From: an uncultured Pseudomonadales bacterium
GTDB taxonomy: Bacteria > Pseudomonadota > Gammaproteobacteria > Pseudomonadales > Azotimanducaceae
Assembly (NCBI GenBank): GCA_958296405.1
Contig: OY282519.1
Span: 976,132-1,040,131, forward strand
Direction: 5' to 3'
DNA: 64,000 bases
Made by a program: the position numbers and the translations under genes. Position 1 is the first letter of the stretch; each line of letters begins with the position of its first letter. The notes below the pieces were generated by a model. The model did no database searches. It saw nothing but the letters and a program-made list of their open reading frames with translations, and was not told the DNA's origin. Below, in pieces: positions 54,390-63,781 of the stretch.

Positions 54390-56942
54390 TCAGCGCCATG
54401 TCGTCGCGTCGTTCCACAACTCAGCGCGCGCCAAGAAGGCGGCGTTGTCCTCGCGCCACTGCGGATAGCCGATGTCGCCGCTGGCCGTCAGCCACCGAAT
54501 CCGGTCATTCAAGCAGGCCAGCAGGTCTGCATTCTCGATGGCCACGGTGAAGCCGCCGTATTCGGCTTGAGGGTCCAACGCGGTGACGGCGAAGCGCCCG
54601 TCGGATGCCGTGGCGGCGTCGCTGTTGCCAATCTCACCGCGCGCCACGGCGTCGATGCTGCCATCGGCCAACGCGGCGAGCAGTTCCAATTCGCCGGAAA
54701 CGTCGCCGAGGTAGATGACTTGCGGCATTGACACATTCGGGGGCAGCAACTGTTGGCGGCCATCCAAGTTCGCGGTGGCGCCGGCAGGATGGATGCGGTA
54801 CGCCGCGCTGCCGTCGGCCACCACTTCCCCACGCGGCGTCATCACACGGGTGCCGGCGGCCAATGCGCCGGCGCTGTCCACGATGCCGGTGAGCTCAAGC
54901 AAGCGAAACTCCCCGGTCGTCCCGGCCAGCGCTCCGACGCGCGCGTCTTCGGTGAGGGCCGCGTGGTTCGGAAACCGCGCTGCGTCCGCGGCGCGCACCA
55001 AGAGCGATTGGCGGAACGCGATGTGGCCGTCGGTGAACGCGACCACCTGCGCGCCGGCGGCGTTGCGCGTGCGGCTCTCCAAGATGGTGATGCCGCCGCC
55101 GACGATGTCATGTTCGGTGGCGGAGCGCAGCCAGATGCCGGGCCAAATTGAGATGGCGCGCCGGTTGAACGTGAAGCCGCTGTCTTGCATCGCTTCCAAG
55201 GCAGTGAGCAAATCCGCTTCGAAGCCGCGATGCGAATTGAACCCCGGAGCGGTTGGGTCTGCGTCTGCGCTGGCGCTGACAGGCTCGAAAAAGGCGTAGA
55301 AGCCGACGTCGAGCATGCGTCCATCGGTGACGCAGGCGCGCCGGCGCGAGACCACTTCGGCTGCCTCGGCGCCGCAGCCGCCCACCACCTTGCATGCGTT
55401 GACGACGCGAATGTCGTCAAGCAGCGCATCGACGCTGCCGCCCTCGGCACGGAACACGAACGGACGGGTGACATTGCCAAGTTCCAAGCTAACGCCACTG
55501 CTCTCGCCCGTGAGATCGGCGAACTTGACGGAGTGCGCGCGCCACTCGTTGAGGCCGAGGCGCTGCCGCGGCAATGCAAGGCGCGGGCCTTGCGGGTAGC
55601 CAGCGTCCATGCCGATGGCGATGCGGGTGTCAGAGGCGATCTCCTGAATCAACAGGTTGAACGCCACCTCGCCGACAGGCTCGCTGCCGGACCCTGGCAA
55701 GCGGTTGCCAGAGAAGTCAAAGCCGGTTTGCCTGGCGTCGTCTTGCGAGACGTTTGGCGCCGCCAGATACGCTTCGCCGGTGCCGCCCAATGCGACGCGC
55801 CAGACGGTGCCGGCCGGATCGGCGGCGTCGGTTGCGTTGAGCTCGCTCTGCGCCAACGCGCCGTCGTCGGCCCAGGCGCCGTCGATCAACGTGGTGTCCA
55901 CGGGCGTTCCGGCCACCGGCGCCGGCACGGTGGCGGGCCCATCGACGTAGAGGTCCAACCGCTGGCGATGCGGCTTCGCCGTCTCGCGTCCGGCCAGCGC
56001 CCCGCCGTCGCCGTCGCGCAAGGGCGTCACGTCGGCGTCGGCGCGCCCGCACCCCTCGCCGCCCTGGGTGGCGCCGGCGCACTCAAGCACCCGCACAGAC
56101 TCCACTTCCAAACGCGCCACGGCGTCGCCGGCATTGGCGTCGCGCGCAAACTCGATGGCGAGATGGAACGGTTGGTCGAACGGCGGCGAGCCGCCTGCCA
56201 AACGGTAGGGGCCAAGCGCGTCGTAACGCCGCTCGGCATCGGCGGCGTAGTAGGCGTACCACTCGGCTGAGGACTGCGTTTGCACATGAACGCCATCGAG
56301 GAAGAAGCGCAGTTCGTTCCAATCCCACTCCACGGCGTACTCCACGGTGGCAGCGTCCGCGGCTCGCCCTAGGTCATACTCCGCGGCCGCGCCGTGGAAG
56401 GGCGGCGTCGGCAGACCATAGCGGGTGATGCTGTGCACCGCGCCGGCGTCATCGCCTTCGGCAATGCCGATCTCTCCGGCCGAGGGCTGCGGCCCATACG
56501 TCGATGCGTCGGCTGGCAGCAGGCGAATCGAAGGCTGCAGGCCATGCCCGGTCGGGAGCCGCGCAGCCACTTCCACCCGGCCGTACTGAAAATCGAGGTT
56601 GCCGTTGGTGTGGACGGCGCCGGCGATCAACTCCGCGGCATCTGCCGCGCCGGGTTCGATGATGAGCGCTCCGTCGCGAATGGAGACGCTTTGCTCGCTG
56701 TACTGCTTTGGCGCCGCGCCGCCACACAGTTGCGGGCAGCCGTCGCCGGTGGCGACGTTCCAATTGGCTGCGTCGAGGGAACTGCCGCTGAAGTCATCCT
56801 CGAAGATGACCCGGTACTCCGGTGGGGGCGGCACGGGCGGCGACGAGCGGCCACCAGAGTCGCACCCGGACAGGGCGAGCGCCACGACGATGGCGGTGGC
56901 GCGGCAACCTTGGGAGAGACGCGTCGTCACATTGACCCTCAA
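54390..56942 (-). CDS. Lipoprotein fusing a GH16-like domain to a solute-binding domain
   Basis: Lipoprotein signal with lipobox VVALALSGC. Residues about 40-300 form a concanavalin-type GH16 domain (RVIFEDDFSGSSLDAANWNV, YGRVEVAARLPTGHGLQPSIRLL, WDWNELRFFLDG), but the catalytic EIDxxE box reads GEIGIAEGDD: both glutamates present, the aspartate replaced by glycine. After a jelly-roll-like linker (about 380-540), the C-terminal 300 residues look like a type-3 periplasmic solute-binding domain (MLDVGFYAFFEPV, GFEADLLTALEAM, IWLRSATEHDIVGGGITI). Coupled to the transporter gene by start/stop overlap. Start TTG at 56942 or GTG at 56930. Confidence 0.75.
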   Translation of the reverse strand: MRVNVTTRLSQGCRATAIVVALALSGCDSGGRSSPPVPPPPEYRVIFEDDFSGSSLDAANWNVATGDGCPQLCGGAAPKQYSEQSVSIRDGALIIEPGAADAAELIAGAVHTNGNLDFQYGRVEVAARLPTGHGLQPSIRLLPADASTYGPQPSAGEIGIAEGDDAGAVHSITRYGLPTPPFHGAAAEYDLGRAADAATVEYAVEWDWNELRFFLDGVHVQTQSSAEWYAYYAADAERRYDALGPYRLAGGSPPFDQPFHLAIEFARDANAGDAVARLEVESVRVLECAGATQGGEGCGRADADVTPLRDGDGGALAGRETAKPHRQRLDLYVDGPATVPAPVAGTPVDTTLIDGAWADDGALAQSELNATDAADPAGTVWRVALGGTGEAYLAAPNVSQDDARQTGFDFSGNRLPGSGSEPVGEVAFNLLIQEIASDTRIAIGMDAGYPQGPRLALPRQRLGLNEWRAHSVKFADLTGESSGVSLELGNVTRPFVFRAEGGSVDALLDDIRVVNACKVVGGCGAEAAEVVSRRRACVTDGRMLDVGFYAFFEPVSASADADPTAPGFNSHRGFEADLLTALEAMQDSGFTFNRRAISIWPGIWLRSATEHDIVGGGITILESRTRNAAGAQVVAFTDGHIAFRQSLLVRAADAARFPNHAALTEDARVGALAGTTGEFRLLELTGIVDSAGALAAGTRVMTPRGEVVADGSAAYRIHPAGATANLDGRQQLLPPNVSMPQVIYLGDVSGELELLAALADGSIDAVARGEIGNSDAATASDGRFAVTALDPQAEYGGFTVAIENADLLACLNDRIRWLTASGDIGYPQWREDNAAFLARAELWNDATTWR

Positions 56943-58480
56943 GCCTTCGTCCCTTCTTCCGTTGCCGCGACGCGCACTCCCCGGCGTTCGAGCCGCGCGC
57001 GGATCCGCACCTGCCGCTCCTCGGTGAGCGGATAGCGCCAGATGAACGGCAACGCGATGAACTTGAGGCCGGCGGGAATGATGGAATAGGCCAGCGCGAG
57101 CACGATGAGCGACGTGCTCGAATTGCCTTCCGGCGTGCGCGCGAGCGACGGGTCGGCCGTGGCGTCAAACCCGAACAAGCCGACGACGAGCAGCGCCAGC
57201 GCCCCGCCGATGGCGACGCCGCCCTTCTGCAGCATCCCCCACAGAGAGAAGTACATGCCGGCACGTTGCTCGCCGGTGCGCGCCGAGTCGATGTCCACCA
57301 CATCGGCGGCCATCGCCGCGGGGATGGCGAGCATGGCGCCTTCCGTGCAGCCCTTCATCGTCATGATGAACAAGAATGCGCCAAACCAGCCCGCCGGAAT
57401 GAAGGGAATGAAGGATGCCCACACGCTGTACCAGATAACGAGCACGATGAAGGCGCGATGCTTGCCGATCTTGCCGGCAAGCCATGTCCAGAAGAACAAT
57501 CCGAGCGTGGATGCGAGGTAGTACACAAGCAGGTACAGCGAGTACCACTCGCCGGCATCGATGACATGCTTGCAGAAGAAAAAGGACAACGCGCCCGTCA
57601 TGGCGCCGCCGACGGTGCTGACTGTGTAGCAGACCACCAGCCGCACATACGGGCCATTGCGCCGCACCACCCTGAGGCTCGCCAAGAAGCGCAGCTTGCG
57701 GCGGGGAATCACCACCTGATCCGGCTCGCGCACGAATGCGAGGGCCACAAACACCATCACCGGCAGCGCGAACAGCACGAACGTGGCGAGCCAATCCAGA
57801 ATGACGTCCAAGTTGCCGGCATGTGTGTCCATCACTGCGCCGAGCTCTCCAGAAAGGTCTCCCAACAAGCCTGAGAAGGTGTTCCCGGCGACGCTGAGGT
57901 AGATGAGGATGCCGGCCGTCAAGGGCAGGGCCGTGGCGATGACCACGCCCAGATAGTGGAACTGTTCTCGTCGCCCGGTGACTTTGGTGCGCTCGTTGTA
58001 GTCGGGGGTGAGCTCCGCGCCCCAAGCGAGATAAGGTAGGTTCACCAAGGTGAAGGCGAAGTAGATCGCCACCACCCAGAAGCCGAAGTACAGGGCCGTC
58101 GGGTTCTCTGGCGGCCGGAACAGCATGTAGATGGACACCATCAACAGCGGCGTGCCGGCCAGAATCCAAGGCTTGCGGCGGCCGATGCGCGTGCGCAACT
58201 TGTCCGAGAAAATGCCGATCAGCGGGTCGGTGATGAGGTCCGTACACCGCGCGAGGAGGATGATGAGGGCGATCACCGACAGGCCGATGCCCAACTCGGC
58301 ATAGTGCGGTTGGACGTACACCCCCACCGGCAACAGCGCCACGGACAGCGGCAGATACATGGCGGAATAGCTGGAAACGCGCCATTCGCCGATCATGCCG
58401 CCGTCGGCCTTGGCTTTGGATCTGCCAGATGGCGCTGCGCCCCGCGGCGCGGCCTCCGTGGCACTGCCGGCATTGTCCAT
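56939..58480 (-). CDS. GPH/MFS-type sugar:cation symporter
   Basis: Twelve-segment transporter of the glycoside-pentoside-hexuronide (MelB/XylP-like) type. Signature DPLIGIFSDKLRTRIGRRKPWILAGTPLL (loop 2-3), LPYLAWGAELTPDYNERTKVTG, and the long central loop followed by transmembrane segments to FIWRYPLTEERQVRI. 513 aa. ATG at 58480 with GGGGAGA upstream. It precedes and overlaps the GH16-like lipoprotein gene, suggesting uptake of an oligosaccharide breakdown product. Confidence 0.9.
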   Translation of the reverse strand: MDNAGSATEAAPRGAAPSGRSKAKADGGMIGEWRVSSYSAMYLPLSVALLPVGVYVQPHYAELGIGLSVIALIILLARCTDLITDPLIGIFSDKLRTRIGRRKPWILAGTPLLMVSIYMLFRPPENPTALYFGFWVVAIYFAFTLVNLPYLAWGAELTPDYNERTKVTGRREQFHYLGVVIATALPLTAGILIYLSVAGNTFSGLLGDLSGELGAVMDTHAGNLDVILDWLATFVLFALPVMVFVALAFVREPDQVVIPRRKLRFLASLRVVRRNGPYVRLVVCYTVSTVGGAMTGALSFFFCKHVIDAGEWYSLYLLVYYLASTLGLFFWTWLAGKIGKHRAFIVLVIWYSVWASFIPFIPAGWFGAFLFIMTMKGCTEGAMLAIPAAMAADVVDIDSARTGEQRAGMYFSLWGMLQKGGVAIGGALALLVVGLFGFDATADPSLARTPEGNSSTSLIVLALAYSIIPAGLKFIALPFIWRYPLTEERQVRIRARLERRGVRVAATEEGTKA

Positions 58481-58582
58481 AACCCGTATCTCCCCGCTGC
58501 CCCGGCTGCAAGCTACCGCATCCCATCTGCCGCTGCTAGGCTTCCCGCCCATGCTTGTGGCAAAGACGCGCAGTTCCAGCCC

Positions 58583-59806
58583 GTGTTGAGCCCGGATGCG
58601 GCGCGGCAGCGCATTGTCGCCGCGGTGGAACCCGTGGCCGGCGTCGAGACCATCTCGACCGCCGCGGCATTGGGCCGCATCGCTGCCGCGGATGCGCGCG
58701 CTCCCATCGATCTGCCGCCGTTCCGTTCCTCAGCGATGGATGGCTATGCCGTTTGCGCCGCGGACATCGCGGCGCCAGCCCCCATCGAGCTCACCGTGGT
58801 TGGGCAGAGCGCCGCCGGACATCCTTCGAGCCAGCGCGTGGCGGGCCGGCAGGCGCTGCGCATCTTCACCGGCGCGATGATGCCCGCCGGCGCCGATGCG
58901 GTGGTGCTGCAGGAGGACGTGGAGCGACTCGGCAGCGGCGCCATCGTCGCCAACGAGCGCCCGCGCCCGGGGCAGCATGTGCGTCCGCGTGGCCACGATG
59001 TGGCGCGGGGCGCAATCATCGTTGCGCGAGGAGATCAACTCGACGCTTATGCACTGGCTTGGCTGACTGCCTGCGGCGTGGCCCAAGTGGAGGTGGTGCG
59101 CCGCGTGCGGGTGGCCGTGTTCGCCACCGGCGACGAGTTGGCGGATCCGGGCGCGGCACTCGGCCCCGGGCAGATATACGACTCCAACCGCTTCGCATTG
59201 CTCAGGCTCATGCGCGGGTTGCCGGTTGTGCCGCGCGACATGGGCCGCTTGCCGGACGACCCCGACGCGACCCGCCGGGCGCTTAAGGACGCGGCCAAGG
59301 ATGCGGACGTCATCATCGGCAGCGGCGGCGTTTCCGTTGGCGATGCAGACTTTGTGAAGGCCGCGGTGGAGGACATCGGCACACTCGATTTCTGGCGCAT
59401 CGCGCTGAAGCCGGGCAAGCCCCTTGCGGTGGGCAAGGTGGGCGGCGCCGATTTTTTTGGCCTGCCGGGCAACCCGGTTTCCACCATCGTCACGTTCTTG
59501 CTGTTCGTCGTTCCCGCCATCCTGGCCCGCGCCGGAGGCGCCCCCAAGGAACCCCTCAGGGTGCCGGCGAAGCTCGCCCAGGACATCTCGCACACCCGCG
59601 GGCGCCGCGAATATCAGCGCGGCCAGGTGGTGGCCGAGGATGGTGGCTTGGTGGTGGTGCCCACCGGCGACCAAGGATCGAACCGCTTGGCGACGTTCGC
59701 TGGCGCCAACTGCTTGATTGAGGTGCCGGCGCACCGCGCCGGGCTCGCGGCGGGGGAGACCGTGCAGGCACTCATGCTCTCGGCGGACAGCGGGCGGCTG
59801 TTGTGA
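58583..59806 (+). CDS. moeA: Molybdopterin molybdenumtransferase
   Basis: Inserts molybdenum into molybdopterin. PPFRSSAMDGYAV (about 44-56), GRALRIFTGAMMPAGADAVVLQED-type motif, RPGQHVRPRGHDVARG, VFATGDELADPG, GQIYDSNRFAL, IGSGGVSVGDADF and FFGLPGNPVST. 407 aa counting from a GTG at 58583 (or TTG at 58586); no ribosome site is clear. Fits with modABC. Confidence 0.94.
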   Translation: MLSPDAARQRIVAAVEPVAGVETISTAAALGRIAAADARAPIDLPPFRSSAMDGYAVCAADIAAPAPIELTVVGQSAAGHPSSQRVAGRQALRIFTGAMMPAGADAVVLQEDVERLGSGAIVANERPRPGQHVRPRGHDVARGAIIVARGDQLDAYALAWLTACGVAQVEVVRRVRVAVFATGDELADPGAALGPGQIYDSNRFALLRLMRGLPVVPRDMGRLPDDPDATRRALKDAAKDADVIIGSGGVSVGDADFVKAAVEDIGTLDFWRIALKPGKPLAVGKVGGADFFGLPGNPVSTIVTFLLFVVPAILARAGGAPKEPLRVPAKLAQDISHTRGRREYQRGQVVAEDGGLVVVPTGDQGSNRLATFAGANCLIEVPAHRAGLAAGETVQALMLSADSGRLL

Positions 59807-59982
59807 GGCTGGCTGGGTCGCCTTAGCTGGCTGGCCGCGGCCGCGGCGTTGCCATAGGCGCCGCGGCTGCGTTCTGGCAGCATGGTGGGAGCTTGAAGCT
59901 TCGCCTTGGGGCGGCCTGTGACACTGCGTTTTGCCGCGTTGCGCCGCTGGTTTGAAGCCGGAAAACACAAGGAGACACAGCC

Positions 59983-60783
59983 ATGACGCCACGCGCACAC
60001 CTCGTTGTCGGCGGCTTTCCGCCCGGTGAGCCGGCCGGCCACGACATGGACTTCGCCCGTCTTTCTCTATTGCGCTGCCTCGGCGAACACGCCGATGGCG
60101 CAACGACGGTCGCGAACGACTTTCAAGATCTTGAGCGTTGGCTCGATGGCGCGTCGCTGCTCGTCACCTACGTTGCCGGGCCGTTCCCGACCGGCGCGCA
60201 AATCGAGGCGCTCAAGCGCTGGCTCCACGATGGCGGCCGCTGGTTCGCGCTGCATGGCACCAGCGGCGGCCGCGCCGCGCGCATCGACGGCGGGCGGCGG
60301 CGCATGGTGCGGGAAGCGCACCACGAAACGCTGGGTTGCTTCTTCCTGAATCACCCGCCGGTGCGGCGCTTTGAGGTGCAGGTGCGGGCAGGGCACCCGC
60401 TCACCGCCGGCTTGCCACCCACCTTCGAGACGGTGGACGAGCTCTATCTGGTGGAACCCATCGGTGCCAGCGAAACGCTGCTCACCACGGAGCTGCCGCA
60501 GGACCCGTCGCCGCCGGGGTTCGGCTTCCAATACGATGCGGACGCAGCGGCGCCGCCAGATGGCAAGACGCGCGCCTTGGGGCATGTGAAGGATGTCGGC
60601 AAGGGCAGCGTCGCCTATGTGGCGCTTGGCCACTGTCACGACCCCCGTTCCAACTCCCAACCGTTCGTGGATGCGTCTGCGGCTGCCGACGGCGTGACGC
60701 CGAAGACGTTCCGGGGCAGCTGGGAGACGCCAGCGTTTCAGACCCTCCTGCGCAACGCCGCCGCATGGGGCTGCGCCCGCTGA
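59983..60783 (+). CDS. ThuA-like domain protein
   Basis: ThuA (trehalose-utilisation) family with a glutamine-amidotransferase-like fold. LVTYVAGPFPTGAQIEALKRWLHDGGRWFALHGTSGG, then HPLTAGLPPTFETVDELYLVEP, GKGSVAYVALGHCHDPRS (conserved GH). 266 aa. AGGAG eight bases before the ATG. No trehalose genes nearby; the family's catalytic role is poorly defined. Confidence 0.86.
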   Translation: MTPRAHLVVGGFPPGEPAGHDMDFARLSLLRCLGEHADGATTVANDFQDLERWLDGASLLVTYVAGPFPTGAQIEALKRWLHDGGRWFALHGTSGGRAARIDGGRRRMVREAHHETLGCFFLNHPPVRRFEVQVRAGHPLTAGLPPTFETVDELYLVEPIGASETLLTTELPQDPSPPGFGFQYDADAAAPPDGKTRALGHVKDVGKGSVAYVALGHCHDPRSNSQPFVDASAAADGVTPKTFRGSWETPAFQTLLRNAAAWGCAR

Positions 60784-60886
60784 CAAGCTGCTGAGGATCG
60801 CTCCTTGGCGGTGTCCGCCCGGCCAGAGCGGTGCGAGTGGCCCGTCTGAGGCTGGCGCGGCGCCGCCTCGCGGCCGGCGCTGGCCG

Positions 60887-62095
60887 CTAGGCGAGCATGC
60901 GATGCGTCGGGGCGCAGAACTGGGCCACCGGAATCTCGAACGGGCAAGCGCTGGCGCACGGTTGACCGTCGCAGCCTAGGCAGGCGGCGGCGTTGACGTC
61001 GAGCTTCGCGTATTCCTCTCTCGCAAAGCGCGTGTCGCCGTAGTCCGTGGCGTACATGCGCGTGCGCAAGACGTCTGGGATCGGCACGCCGTAGGGGCAG
61101 GCGTCGTCACATTGCGAGCAACCGTGGCGGCAGTAGGCGCCGCCGTTCTGGTTGGCGTAGCGTTCCAGCAGGGCGATGTCCGCGCTGGTCGGCGCCGCCG
61201 CCCCAGACGCGCCTAAGAACTCATCGATCTGCTCTGGCGCTGTCATGGTGATGATGAGGCCATCCACCTTGGGGTCGTGCAGCACCCAGCGGAACGCGGC
61301 TTGGGCGAAGGTGCTCCCATCGCGCTCGAAGGGGCGCATGTCGTTCAGGCGCGCCCCCATGAGCGTCTTCATGGCGATGACGCCCACGTTCTTGGCTTTG
61401 GCCTTGGCCAAGACGCGCGGCAAGTCTGGCTGCATCGCCACCCAGTCCAACGAACGGGTGATGTTGGCGTAGAAGGCAGGGTCTTGGCCAAAGTGATAAG
61501 CGATCAGCACGGCGTCCACCATGTCTTCGTCCAAGGCGTGGTCCAAGCACTCGATGAGCCGTCCGCCATGGCCGGACATGCCGAGAAAGCGCACCTTGCC
61601 TTGCTGCTTCGCGCGCGCCGCGAACTCGTGCCACTCCGGGTTGGTGAGCCGCTCCAGGTCGTTCACGGCGTGGCTGAAGTAGACGTCGATGTAGTCCGTT
61701 CGAAGGCGCCGCAAGGAGGTGTCCAGCGAGCGCATCAGGGACTCGCGGTCGCGGTTCGCCCGCGCCATGGTCTTGGACGCGATGATGACGTTGTCGCGCT
61801 TGCCGGCCAAGGCCCGGCCCATCGCATTCTCGGATGCGCCGCCGGTATAGTCCTCGGCGGTGTCGAAGTAATTGATGCCCTTATCCAAGGCGTGATGCAC
61901 GAGGCGTTCGCCGCCGCGCCTGAGGCGCGCCGAGCCGAAGGAGATGTCCGAGATTTCGAGGCCCGTGCGGCCGAGCCGGCTGTAGCGGCGCACCTCGCCG
62001 GTTGCCGGCGGCGTGTGGTCTTGGGCGGCAGCGAGCGGCGCGAGGCCAGCGACGGCGCCGAACCGCAGCATGTCCCGCCGAGCCAGTTTCGTCAT
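60887..62095 (-). CDS. Tat-exported aldo/keto reductase with C-terminal Fe-S motifs
   Basis: N-terminal twin-arginine signal (LARRDMLRFGAVAGLAPLAAAQ) then an AKR barrel: RTGLEISDISFGSARL, YFDTAEDYTGGASENAMG (Asp/Tyr), VIIASKTMA (Lys) and DVYFSHAVND (His). The C-terminus holds two cysteine clusters, CRHGCSQCDDACPYGVP and CLGCDGQPCASACPFEIP, as in 4Fe-4S ferredoxins. 402 aa. ATG at 62095 follows GGGAGGG. Probably a membrane-linked or periplasmic reductase. Confidence 0.9.
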   Translation of the reverse strand: MTKLARRDMLRFGAVAGLAPLAAAQDHTPPATGEVRRYSRLGRTGLEISDISFGSARLRRGGERLVHHALDKGINYFDTAEDYTGGASENAMGRALAGKRDNVIIASKTMARANRDRESLMRSLDTSLRRLRTDYIDVYFSHAVNDLERLTNPEWHEFAARAKQQGKVRFLGMSGHGGRLIECLDHALDEDMVDAVLIAYHFGQDPAFYANITRSLDWVAMQPDLPRVLAKAKAKNVGVIAMKTLMGARLNDMRPFERDGSTFAQAAFRWVLHDPKVDGLIITMTAPEQIDEFLGASGAAAPTSADIALLERYANQNGGAYCRHGCSQCDDACPYGVPIPDVLRTRMYATDYGDTRFAREEYAKLDVNAAACLGCDGQPCASACPFEIPVAQFCAPTHRMLA

Positions 62096-62349
62096 GGGGC
62101 ACCCTCCCTTGCAATGCGGCAAAGGGTAAGCCGCGGACGTGCCGCTGTCACGCGCTTGCCGCCGTTTCGCCCTTGGCGTCTTGCTGATGACGGGGTAGGT
62201 TCTCGCATCGCTGTGAGACATGGCTGAAATTGCGCCTGAGCCCTTGAAGCGGCGTCCGAACACTGAGAGAGTGCGCCTGAACTCTGGACATAAACGTTGG
62301 AAGAGTGCGCTGCCGTGGGAGCAATCGATCATCCGCGGAGGCGAGAACC

Positions 62350-63027
62350 ATGACGTACGCCATCGACACACACGCCGTCGTCGCCGATCTTGAGGCGACT
62401 GGCTTGGCGCGCGGCCAAGCGGAGAGCATTGTGGCTGCCATTGTCAGCGCCGCGGACGCGCACCTGACGAAGGCGGACTTGACGGTTGCGCTGGCCGACG
62501 TTGCAAGAAAGACGGATTTGGAGCGATTTGCGACCAAGGCCGACCTTGAGCGCTGTGCCACGAAGGCCGACCTTGAGCGATTTGCGACGAAGGCGGACTT
62601 GGAGCGCTGCGCCACGAAGGCCGACCTTGAGCGATTTGCCATGAAGGCTGACTTGGAGCGGTTTGCCACGAAGGCTGACCTTGAGCGGTTTGCCACGAAG
62701 GAAGATTTGGAGCGATTTGCCACGAAGGAGGACTTCGAGCGCTGCGCCACCAAAGCCGACCTTGAACGATATGCGGCGAAGGCCGACCTTGAGCGGTCTG
62801 CCTTGAAGGAAGACTTGAAGCGATATGCAACCAAAGCCGACCTAAAGGAAGCGCTGGCGGATTACGTCACCAAGGAAGACCTGCGCTTGGCGCTGGCGGA
62901 TGTGGTGCGCACGGCGGACTTGGAGGCCGCGATTCAGAAGGCAACGAGCAAGCTGATGGCCATGCAGTCAACGCTCTTTGTGACGCTCGTGGTTGTCATG
63001 CTTGGTGGTTTGAGGCTCTTCCTCTGA
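62350..63027 (+). CDS. Membrane-anchored coiled-coil repeat protein (DUF1640-like)
   Basis: 225 aa. A short N-terminal segment (VVADLEATGLARGQAESIVAAIVSAADA) resembles the DUF1640/MCUR1-like family; then twelve tandem 9-residue units of the type K-[AET]-D-L-E-R-x-A-T (about 54-161), and a C-terminal hydrophobic anchor LMAMQSTLFVTLVVVMLGGLRLFL. Nine residues per unit means 18 per two units, i.e. five helix turns, a straight stripe rather than a heptad coil. GGAGG lies eight bases upstream. Role unknown. Confidence 0.82.
   Translation: MTYAIDTHAVVADLEATGLARGQAESIVAAIVSAADAHLTKADLTVALADVARKTDLERFATKADLERCATKADLERFATKADLERCATKADLERFAMKADLERFATKADLERFATKEDLERFATKEDFERCATKADLERYAAKADLERSALKEDLKRYATKADLKEALADYVTKEDLRLALADVVRTADLEAAIQKATSKLMAMQSTLFVTLVVVMLGGLRLFL
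62509..62832 (+). repeat. Twelve tandem 27-bp coding repeats
   Basis: Consecutive 27-bp units, each encoding a 9-residue K..DLER.AT block, in the coding frame of the membrane-anchored protein. Units are related but not identical (e.g. KADLERFAT, KADLERCAT, KEDFERCAT). Reads as in-gene expansion; copy number could vary between strains. Confidence 0.9.
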
Positions 63028-63136
63028 GCCCCTTGCTCGCTTGAGCGGCTGGTTGGGCGAACAGGCGAGGCGGCGCCGCCCGTCGTCGTTGCCCCGGCGT
63101 GGGGTGGCAGGGCATCCGCGCCGAGTCAGCGCCTGT

Positions 63137-63781
63137 CTACTGCTTGGCGCGGGCGCGATCGGCTTGCCGCCAACGCTCGTGGAACTCACCTGTCGTGTTG
63201 ACGCGCGGGTAGGGTTTGTCCGGCACGCTCACGCCGAGGGCCCGGCAAAGCGGCGCCCAGCCGTCCCGCGAGTCGAAGACGATCAGGCGTTCCGGCGGCA
63301 CCACAGCGGGAACCCGCGCGACATTCGCTTCGTAGACGGCGATGGCGTTGGCCTTGTCGTCTAGGTCGCCGCCGAATGTGCCCTCGACGATGATGTCGTT
63401 GGCCATCGCGAGACGCTTGCGGCGCACTGGATCGTCGGCGCGCAAGCCTTCCTGCATGGATCGAAAGATCGTGGCTGCCGCGCTTTCGTACCAACTGGCC
63501 GCGTCCCGCATTGTGAGGATGACCCGCGCCTCCGGATAGAAGGCCATGAGGGGCTCCCAGAACGCCGCCGCCGGCCAGTCCACCGCCGCGGCGTAGCCGT
63601 CGAACAGCGTCTCCCACGGCTCCTCGCCGCGCCAAGCGGCCTGCCAGAGTGCTGCATGATGTGGCTGCTCCACCACTGCCATCATGTGGTAGCACTTGGC
63701 GAAGCCGAGGCGCTCCAGCGCGAACTTCAAGGACAACGTGCCGGTGCGGCCGAAGCCAGCGCCGATGAGTTTGAGGGTCAT
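63137..63781 (-). CDS. Sulfotransferase family protein
   Basis: PAPS-dependent sulfotransferase-type fold. The phosphosulfate loop is LIGAGFGRTGTLSLKFALERLGF, followed by MAVVEQPHHAALWQAAWRGEE, RVILTMRDAASWYES (3'-phosphate site), and VPPERLIVFDSRDGWAPLC. 214 aa from the ATG at 63781. The ATG overlaps the stop of the preceding MtfA-like gene (ATGA). Acceptor unknown. Confidence 0.88.
   Translation of the reverse strand: MTLKLIGAGFGRTGTLSLKFALERLGFAKCYHMMAVVEQPHHAALWQAAWRGEEPWETLFDGYAAAVDWPAAAFWEPLMAFYPEARVILTMRDAASWYESAAATIFRSMQEGLRADDPVRRKRLAMANDIIVEGTFGGDLDDKANAIAVYEANVARVPAVVPPERLIVFDSRDGWAPLCRALGVSVPDKPYPRVNTTGEFHERWRQADRARAKQ

Noticed and set aside
62509-62832. CRISPR array or intergenic satellite
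   Set aside because: Units are tandem without spacers, 27 bp each, and in coding frame.
62148-62834. Repetitive 228-aa minus-strand ORF
   Set aside because: Antisense reading of the same 27-bp coding repeats.
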